Shown here: positions 58,720-64,000 of the stretch, one piece after another
Layout of the letters: the number at the start of each line of letters is the position of its first letter
Numbering within the stretch: position 1 is the first letter of the stretch
Assembly (NCBI RefSeq): GCF_902506105.1
Contig: NZ_LR733303.1
Span: 186,001 to 250,000, forward strand
DNA from: Aeromicrobium sp. 9AM
GTDB lineage: Bacteria; Actinomycetota; Actinomycetes; Propionibacteriales; Nocardioidaceae
Direction of reading: 5' to 3'
Length of the DNA stretch: 64,000 nt
Notes under the pieces: model-generated
Database searches by the model: none
The model's input: only the letters and a program-made list of their open reading frames with translations
What the model was told of the DNA's origin: nothing
Position numbers and translations under genes: made by a program

Positions 58720-60186
58720 ATGCCTTCTTCCTTTCTCGACTGGTCTCCGGATGACACCCCGGGCCATGTCGTCGTCATCAATGACGATGAGGACTGGGAG
58801 GAACTTGAACGCCGCTATCGGGGCGAAGGCGTCAATAGGCCGCTGAGGCGTGTGTTCGAGATCGCGGCCTTGCATGGTGTTCGTTCTGTGCTGGTCGAGT
58901 ACCGGTACATAGATGCTGACTGGCGCAGCCAGCACGCTGAGTTCTATGGCGCTACGTTTCGCCGGTTCCCGTCGGTATGCCACCGGTTGCACTTCTTCAC
59001 CGTCGAGATCCCATCTGACCTGCAGGACTTGGACCAGTACCAGGACCACTACAGGGGGTACATGGTTCTTCGACCCACCCCCAATGCTCCGGTGGGCCGG
59101 ACGATGATCAGCCCGCCTCCTGACATGGCTGGAGCGGTTGTTGCGCAGGCCACTGAGACAGTTCATCTGTTCGGTTGGCCGTTCATGGTGTCGGCGATGC
59201 CGTTCATCAGTCAGGACCGTCAGTACCTGAGGTGTGCGCACGCTTCGTTGTGGATGGTTCTTCGGCACGCAGAAACAGTGCACGGGCTTGGACGGAAGTT
59301 GCCGAAGGACATTCATGAGGCGTGCAGTGGTGGGAGTGTCATCGGACGGCAGGTTCCTTCGGCGGGTCTGACCCAGTCGCAAGTTCTTGATGGGTCTACG
59401 CGTCTGGGCTTGTCCATGGCTCGGATGCCGGTGCCGGCGAAGAACGACGAGCCGGACCCTGGTGCCATCACCTTGTACAACGTGGTGTGTCGTTATGTGA
59501 GTTCTCAGCTCCCGCCGATCGTGTTGTCACCGAACCATGCGTGGGTGGTGGTGGCTTGGAGGCGAACGCCCAGCGTCGGGCATTCGAAGTTGACGTTGTG
59601 GCGGCACGATGACTCAGCTGGTCCGTACATCAAGGTCGATGACCCGTACGACGAGCCGAACCCGGCGCACAAATGGAGCACGATTTTGATGCCGCTGATG
59701 ACCAAGATGTACATCGCTGCCGAGCGTGCTGAGGTCAGTGGCGGAGCTTGGCTGAGGACGATGATCGACTCGTACGGTGAGCTCGTCTCCGTAGCGGCCG
59801 AAGCTGCGGCTGCTGATGCTTTGGCGGTGCAGACGTACGCAGTCAAATCGACCGAGTTCAAGGCGAGGTTGGCCGGTAGGGGGATGCCAGCAGAACTTGA
59901 GGCGCTCTACCGGTTTGCTCACATGCCTAAGTACATTTGGGTCATCGAAGCTGTCGATCGGCGTGCGCGGTCGAAGGGTTTGCCGGATGTCTTGGGAGAG
60001 GTCCTCATCGACTCCACTGAGTCCGAAGGGCAGCGGGCCGACGCGAGCGAACTCATTCTGGCAGCGCACGTGGGCGGGGTTGCGTACAGCACCGGTCCTG
60101 ATCACAGGTCAACGCAAGTCATCAGAGACCTCGACCCGGCGCTCTACAGCAGTGACCTCAGTGCGCAAGGGACCGTACTGGTCTGA
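58720..60186 (+). CDS. Papain/C39-like cysteine-peptidase-fold protein
   Basis: 488 residues, no signal peptide. A candidate catalytic triad is present in the right order: Cys in LRCAHASLWMVLRHAE (near residue 171), His in LSPNHAWVVVAWRR (near 275) and Asp in YIKVDDPYDEPN (near 307). This resembles C39-like peptidases (CGPAALAMVL, HWVVV, DP). The first 160 residues (MPSSFLDWSPDDTPGHVVVI) and the last 150 are unrecognised. There is no transporter nearby, so a bacteriocin-export role is unlikely. It sits in the accessory island upstream of the sce7726-type gene. An in-cell protease effector is one hypothesis. Confidence 0.7.
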   Translation: MPSSFLDWSPDDTPGHVVVINDDEDWEELERRYRGEGVNRPLRRVFEIAALHGVRSVLVEYRYIDADWRSQHAEFYGATFRRFPSVCHRLHFFTVEIPSDLQDLDQYQDHYRGYMVLRPTPNAPVGRTMISPPPDMAGAVVAQATETVHLFGWPFMVSAMPFISQDRQYLRCAHASLWMVLRHAETVHGLGRKLPKDIHEACSGGSVIGRQVPSAGLTQSQVLDGSTRLGLSMARMPVPAKNDEPDPGAITLYNVVCRYVSSQLPPIVLSPNHAWVVVAWRRTPSVGHSKLTLWRHDDSAGPYIKVDDPYDEPNPAHKWSTILMPLMTKMYIAAERAEVSGGAWLRTMIDSYGELVSVAAEAAAADALAVQTYAVKSTEFKARLAGRGMPAELEALYRFAHMPKYIWVIEAVDRRARSKGLPDVLGEVLIDSTESEGQRADASELILAAHVGGVAYSTGPDHRSTQVIRDLDPALYSSDLSAQGTVLV

Positions 60187-60471
60187 GGGTGTTTGGCTCC
60201 GCAGTGTGCAGCGGGGTCGAAAGGGCAGGGTAGCGAACCGGCGAGGTTCCTATGCCTTGGTTCGCGCGCCGTTCACCGAGATCTCTGGACGCGTCAACAC
60301 AGTGCCTGTGAAGCGACCTTGTCCGGAAACGCGTGTGCTTGTTGAGGAGACGCCGCACGCTATTGCTGCAACGTTTCGCACGCGCACGGTGCCCTCTTGA
60401 GCGCTGAATGTTCCTGGTGCGCGCCTCGCGTACGACATCGGTTGCCCGTTGACGAAAGGTAGGGTTACGTC
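60187..60471. other. 285-bp gap before the sce7726-type gene
   Basis: I see no gene or strong dyad in it. Its last part holds TAGGGT six bases before the ATG at 60472. The length and unremarkable composition suggest a boundary between two transcription units within the island. Confidence 0.4.
60460..60471 (+). promoter_or_regulatory. Leaderless -10 region of the sce7726-type gene
   Basis: TAGGGT, six bases (TACGTC), then ATG at 60472. The host-type leaderless spacing is found inside the accessory island too. Confidence 0.55.
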
Positions 60472-61113
60472 ATGCGCGACCACGACGTCAGAGTCGCCCT
60501 CCGAGCTCGCTTGGACACCGAGCACGCTGAGGAACGTGACACCACGTTGATTGTCGATGAGTTGGGTCTGTGCGGCCTGGCTCGCGTAGACGTGGCTGTG
60601 GTGAATGGGGCGCTGACTGGCTATGAGCTCAAGAGTGAGCGTGACCGGCTTGACCGGCTGCCAAATCAGGTTCGGACGTATGGCCTGGTTCTGGATCACG
60701 CCTACCTGGTGGTTGCCGAACGGCATCTGAAATCGGCTCGGGCGCTAGTCCCAAACTGGTGGGGCATCCTGGTTGCGTCCGGCGGGTCGGGGAGCGTCGA
60801 GTTGCGGCACGGACGACTCGCGCGGCGAAACCGTCACGTGGATCCGCACCACCTGGCGCAACTGCTTTGGCGCGGTGAAGCACTTGAAGTTCTGCACCGG
60901 CATGGGCTCGATGCTGGTGTGCGCACCAAACCGCGGCACGTGTTGTGGCAGCGGCTTGCTGGTGGGCTGGACTTGGACGTGCTGCGCGCTGAGGTTCGTC
61001 AGAACCTTAAGGCGCGCCGTGAGTGGCGAGAGAGTCCAGCACCACGTGAAAGTGTCGCGACATCGCCGTCTTCAGGTACGACCCCGCGTTTCCTGGCCCG
61101 TCGGCTCCCGTAG
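60472..61113 (+). CDS. sce7726-family protein (PD-(D/E)XK-like)
   Basis: 213 residues. ARVDVAVVNGALTGYELKSE has the spacing of a PD-(D/E)XK nuclease core (Asp, then E-x-K in YELKS), and DRLDRLPNQVRTYGLVLDHA with YLVVAERH continues the sce7726 pattern. I recall that this family is usually found beside the sce7725 (beta-family) protein, as here. The last 35 residues lie over the 3' end of the convergent beta-family gene (107-bp overlap) and are probably non-conserved. Function is unproven; cleavage of foreign DNA or RNA is a reasonable guess. Confidence 0.8.
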   Translation: MRDHDVRVALRARLDTEHAEERDTTLIVDELGLCGLARVDVAVVNGALTGYELKSERDRLDRLPNQVRTYGLVLDHAYLVVAERHLKSARALVPNWWGILVASGGSGSVELRHGRLARRNRHVDPHHLAQLLWRGEALEVLHRHGLDAGVRTKPRHVLWQRLAGGLDLDVLRAEVRQNLKARREWRESPAPRESVATSPSSGTTPRFLARRLP

Positions 61114-62041
61114 CCACCGCTGCGATGTAGGCGTCACCTGGGCTGAATGAGGCGCCCGCGAAGTATGGTGCCGCCACAACGTCCTTGGCGAGCTGGACGT
61201 ACTGGGGGCTTGGATTGTTCTTTGTTGCGGCACGGTGTACGACCCATTCGCCGGGGACCGCGTACCGGATGTTCGGGATGGGGCTCCAGCTCACGTCTGA
61301 GTACGTGGGCACGCCTACTCCGTAGTCGGCGTACACCAGGGTTCGAGTAGTCCACCGCGAACTCAGTTGGTTGAACGCGGCCGCGTCAGTGCGTGGGATG
61401 CTTCCCACACTCGACGGGGGCACGTGTTCGCCCACCAGTTTGGGAAAGGCGGAGAAGGCCGTCACGACGTTCCGCCATTGGGTGAGGTGAGGGAGCGCGT
61501 TCAGGGCTGTGAGTGCGGCGGTCGATTGCACAGCGACTCCGCCAGATACGAGCCCAGCGTCCAGGACGAGATCTGCCTGAGCTGCGGTTACGCCCACGGC
61601 TTGGAGTGTTTGATCTATTGCTGTGGTGAGGGCGGCGGGGGTTTCCTCGAGCGCTTCCTCGCAGTCAATGCGTAGAACGACGCCACGTTTGTCGGCCTTG
61701 ACGGTTGCGGCTACCGCGGCGTACAGGCTGGCGGTCTCGTCCAGGGTGACGACCGGAACTGCGTCCACGCCGGCCGTGCGCAGGGAGGTGAACAGGGTGG
61801 TGGTGCGGTTGGCCCATGTCGCGTCCGCGACTCCGGTCCAGTTCACCGGCTGAACCCAAACGACGTGCCCGGCGTGTGGCCAGCCGCGGGCAATCGCGTT
61901 GGCCTTTTGCAGATCGACGACTTCAAGCAGCGGAACGAACGAGTCAGGCGCTGTGGTCTGTATGGCGAGAAGCTCGCCCTGCTTTGCCTTGAGCACGGCG
62001 ACGTACGAGGGGGAGGGTGCAGGCATGTTCGGTGCGACCAT
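61007..62041 (-). CDS. Beta-family (sce7725-like) protein
   Basis: 344 residues from the ATG at 62041, which follows GAGGAA; an ATG at 62086 is weaker. The N-terminal SYVAVLKAKQGELLAI and PLLEVVDLQKANAIA, the central VVTLDETASLY and LRIDCEEALEE, and the C-terminal MSRHFHVVLDSL match the beta protein family (TIM-barrel-like, phage- and defence-associated). It converges on the sce7726-type gene with a 107-bp overlap of coding ends. The pair is likely a functional unit despite opposite strands. Confidence 0.78.
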   Translation of the reverse strand: MVAPNMPAPSPSYVAVLKAKQGELLAIQTTAPDSFVPLLEVVDLQKANAIARGWPHAGHVVWVQPVNWTGVADATWANRTTTLFTSLRTAGVDAVPVVTLDETASLYAAVAATVKADKRGVVLRIDCEEALEETPAALTTAIDQTLQAVGVTAAQADLVLDAGLVSGGVAVQSTAALTALNALPHLTQWRNVVTAFSAFPKLVGEHVPPSSVGSIPRTDAAAFNQLSSRWTTRTLVYADYGVGVPTYSDVSWSPIPNIRYAVPGEWVVHRAATKNNPSPQYVQLAKDVVAAPYFAGASFSPGDAYIAAVATGADGPGNAGSYLKTAMSRHFHVVLDSLATHGAP

Positions 62042-62160
62042 GGTTGTTTGTTCCTCAGCAGCGAATGAGTGGTGGCAGCACTGCACCCCCCGGAAATGCA
62101 GCGCTGACTGTTGGTCCCATTCGGGACGCCGAGATTACCGTCGCCTTTCACACAGAAAGT

Positions 62161-62180
62161 CCACCCGCATTGTCGGGTGG
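62161..62180 (-). terminator. Hairpin after the DUF2188-like gene
   Basis: CCACCCG-CATTGT-CGGGTGG, a 7-bp stem. On the minus strand it follows the 62192 stop and leads into ACTTTCTGT, a modest T-rich tail, so it is a fair intrinsic terminator separating this gene from the beta-family gene. Confidence 0.7.
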
Positions 62181-62191
62181 GCGTCTGTGCG

Positions 62192-62413
62192 TCAGCCGGC
62201 GGGAGGGTACGGGTCGTCCTCGTACGTTCGCTCGTCTTCGATAGTTCCATCAGTGCGATGGATGAGCAGCTGGCTCGGGGTGTTGGCCTTGGCGACGCGC
62301 ACACCCGCGTCGATCGCCGGATCCTTGGTTTCGTGGGACGACAGGGTCTCTCCGGCATGTGTTACTTGCCAGGTTTGCACCTTGTGCACGACGTCGTAGC
62401 GCTTTCTTGCCAT
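62192..62413 (-). CDS. DUF2188-like small protein (73 aa)
   Basis: MARKRYDVVHKVQTWQVTHA at the start and LLIHRTDGTIEDERTYEDDP at the end match the short DUF2188 pattern (two strands, helix, then IHxxDGxIxxxxxYGxDPxPPxG). The ATG at 62413 follows GGAGG at 5 nt. Cytoplasmic, function unknown; such proteins are often in accessory regions. Its own hairpin terminator follows. Confidence 0.75.
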   Translation of the reverse strand: MARKRYDVVHKVQTWQVTHAGETLSSHETKDPAIDAGVRVAKANTPSQLLIHRTDGTIEDERTYEDDPYPPAG

Positions 62414-62606
62414 GTTTCCTCCAGGGGTGGTGACTGGCGCCAGGTTTCTGCCGCCCTCATACCTACAAGTCACGACACGGCGGGTCGCATTACATGACAG
62501 GTGTGTTCATTCCTGGCGGCGTCGCGAGTTTTGTCATCCAAAGGTGGGGTGCGGGGGCCGGCATCCGGCCGCGCGGACGCTTTCCAGGTGCGCGGGACTG
62601 GTCGAG

Positions 62607-63725
62607 TCACTCGGTCGCGTGTGGTCCGCGAGCTGGAGTGAACCTTGAGTCCAACAGTGCTGTGAAGGAGTAGATAGCGGGCGCTTTGATGTTCAGTTCG
62701 GGGTCATTCTTGATGAGGATGTCTTCGGACCCGAAAAGCTCACCGGTCTTGCTGCTGATGATGAGGACTTTGCGGAATTGTGGCGAGTCCTGGGGAAGGA
62801 GGGAGATGCCAACGCCGTTGCGTCCAGCTCGGTCTTTGACCGTGCCCAGGGACCGTAACGTTCGTTCGCTCGCTAAGACCTCCCACAACTTGGCCGCGAC
62901 CTTCGGTGGCACGACGTACTGGGTGTAGAGGCCCCAGACCTGTTGAAACAGGCATGAAGCACGAGCCGCGCTGGGGGTCCGTACTTCGCATTCGCCGGCG
63001 TCCATCAGTGACTTGCGGACTTGCGACACTGGACCGTCGAGGTCTCGAACGAACGATGCTTTCAACCCGCTGGGCGGGTAGGTCTCGTTCATGAGGTTCT
63101 GGACGGTCTTCGGGGGTTGGGTGTTCAGGCCGCGACCGTCGGGTGACAAGGGTGTTCCTGACTGTTCCTGGACGCGAACCGACCCGTCGGGCCTGAACCA
63201 GGACTGGCGCCGTTTGGGAATGAGTTGCGCCGCTTGGGTTGCTTCGAGGCTGGCAAACCAGTTGTCGCTCAGGATGTACTGGGTGTCGCCGGTTCCAAGC
63301 TGACGGGTGTTGGCTTGGGCGGCCTTCGCCAAAGACAGCAGATCGTTCTGCGCGGGTTTGCCGGGCGCGAACGCGATGTTGCTGGCGTTCGCGAACTCAT
63401 AGTCCAGAACCGGAGGGCTGGCGGCTGTTGCCGCGTGTTCCTGCCAGGGCGCAACAGAGACTGTGATGACGCCGGCTACTGCCGCCGCTGCCGCGGCCAT
63501 CCGAATGATGAGCTTGCGGCGCGGCCGGTGGGCCGCAAGCTCATCAGGTTTGTCGTGTGGGGTGGACGAACGTGACTTGACCCGGGCGAGCATGTCTTCG
63601 GCACTGGTTGGTTCTATCCCGACGGCCTCGTGTGTCACCTCGCCGGGCATGCCGAGCGCTTCGGCTTCGGCCCGGAGCAGGTCCAGCTCATCCGCGCCCG
63701 GGTTGCGGGCGTCTTCGCGCGTCAT
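62607..63725 (-). CDS. CU044_5270-like membrane protein, sigma-factor partner
   Basis: 372 residues. A cytoplasmic N-terminus of about 70 residues (DELDLLRAEAEALGMPGEV, DMLARVKSRSS) precedes one TM helix (about 73-92, IIRMAAAAAAVAGVITVSV). A large extracellular domain follows, with QLGTGDTQYILSDNWFAS and EVLASERTLRSLGTVKDRAG. This is the layout of CU044_5270 family proteins, which are usually coupled to an ECF sigma factor. Its ATG overlaps the sigma stop (ATGA). Sensor or anti-sigma function is inferred from this. Confidence 0.82.
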   Translation of the reverse strand: MTREDARNPGADELDLLRAEAEALGMPGEVTHEAVGIEPTSAEDMLARVKSRSSTPHDKPDELAAHRPRRKLIIRMAAAAAAVAGVITVSVAPWQEHAATAASPPVLDYEFANASNIAFAPGKPAQNDLLSLAKAAQANTRQLGTGDTQYILSDNWFASLEATQAAQLIPKRRQSWFRPDGSVRVQEQSGTPLSPDGRGLNTQPPKTVQNLMNETYPPSGLKASFVRDLDGPVSQVRKSLMDAGECEVRTPSAARASCLFQQVWGLYTQYVVPPKVAAKLWEVLASERTLRSLGTVKDRAGRNGVGISLLPQDSPQFRKVLIISSKTGELFGSEDILIKNDPELNIKAPAIYSFTALLDSRFTPARGPHATE

Positions 63726-64000
63726 GAGGCCCCCTTTCCGATGCTCGGCTCTGACTCGTCCGCGAGTGCTTGCAAGGTTTTGATGCGTGCGCGTAGTCGG
63801 GACACGCGGGTTGTGAATGTGCCTACAGAGATGGAGAGCATCGCAGACGCTTGTTCGCGGGACACCCCTTTCATGAATGCCACATCGAACAGGTCCCGCT
63901 CCAGAGCACTCAGTTGTTGGTAGATCCAGTGACCAACCGCGGACTCGACCACAGAGTCCGAAACGTCTGCAGTGACGGCGGGGCGAGGACGGAAGTCGTG
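63722..64000 (-). CDS. RNA polymerase sigma factor, C-terminal part (5' end outside window)
   Basis: About 92 residues are visible, and the frame is open to the right edge. QLSALERDLFDVAFMKGVSR and SAMLSISVGTFTTRVSRLRA form a region 4 helix-turn-helix; region 2 must lie beyond 64000. It is coupled by ATGA to the CU044_5270-like gene. This repeats the sigma/membrane-partner plan seen at 45072-46288, but the two membrane partners are not closely alike. Confidence 0.82.
   Translation of the reverse strand, partial: HDFRPRPAVTADVSDSVVESAVGHWIYQQLSALERDLFDVAFMKGVSREQASAMLSISVGTFTTRVSRLRARIKTLQALADESEPSIGKGAS

Noticed and set aside
60237..60430. Possible gene remnant in the gap before the sce7726-type gene
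   Set aside because: Open frames here are short, on either strand, without ribosome sites or recognisable motifs.

Overview
The window is GC-rich, densely coded bacterial DNA from an actinobacterium. I infer Nocardioidaceae (Aeromicrobium-like), but the sequence does not prove the genus. Supporting signs are GTG starts, ATGA gene overlaps, start codons placed 6-7 nt after a -10 hexamer (leaderless pattern), LGFP and PGRP cell-wall proteins, and a split acyl-CoA carboxylase. From memory, the gene order parallels the Mycobacterium tuberculosis block Rv3274-Rv3315 (deoA, add, pmmB, deoD, lpdA, accA3, accE5, maf, accD5, birA, purK, purE, fadE25), with insertions.

Region 1-15.9 kb: a partial cytochrome P450, then nucleoside salvage (deoA, a MaoC-like hydratase, add). 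A 157-bp palindromic element separates these from the 2-oxoacid:ferredoxin oxidoreductase genes korAB and from lon. The lon gene carries a HAIR-like (HspR) operator. Next come a fused alpha-beta 2-oxoacid dehydrogenase E1, a methyltransferase, a uridine-kinase-like NTPase, a half-length aldehyde dehydrogenase paralogue, a full aldehyde dehydrogenase and deoC. Together deoA, add, deoC, the aldehyde dehydrogenase and (at 26-30 kb) the phosphosugar mutase and purine nucleoside phosphorylase form a route for nucleoside breakdown and pentose use.

Region 16-23 kb: two large secreted enzymes, a 5'-nucleotidase and an ExeM/NucH-type nuclease. They share a homologous Ig-like tail, and a PHO-box-like direct repeat lies upstream of the first. 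This suggests phosphate or nucleotide scavenging outside the cell. Region 22-33 kb is a patchwork of small regulatory pairs (AraC with DUF1772, LysR with NmrA, WYL with a VOC protein), each with an inverted repeat in the divergent gap, plus phosphosugar mutase, epimerase, PNP and LpdA-type flavoprotein.

Region 33-56 kb: two secreted PGRP amidases (one fused to LGFP repeats and a SpoIID domain) flank the second copy of the 157-bp element. Then come a holin-like membrane protein, accA3, a VWA protein, an acyl-CoA dehydrogenase, a hypothetical gene pair, an ECF sigma factor with a membrane partner, maf, accE5-accD5, birA, a PH-domain protein, a class III adenylate cyclase, purK, purE and a FadE25-like acyl-CoA dehydrogenase. 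An unusual intergenic array of dyads and GCCCGGAGAAGTGC units follows purE.

Region 56.4-64 kb: base composition drops visibly (34 of 60 bases G+C in the line from 59221, against 41 of 60 in the line from 55441) and known core genes stop. This looks like an accessory island: an unrecognised four-helix membrane protein, two very small proteins, a papain/C39-like cysteine-peptidase-fold protein, an sce7726-type PD-(D/E)XK-like protein facing and overlapping a beta-family (sce7725-like) protein, a DUF2188-like protein, and the end of a second sigma factor with a CU044_5270-like membrane partner. The sce7726 and beta-family pairing is the best candidate for a poorly described, possibly defence-related system. 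No tRNA, rRNA, CRISPR array, IS element or integrase was found.
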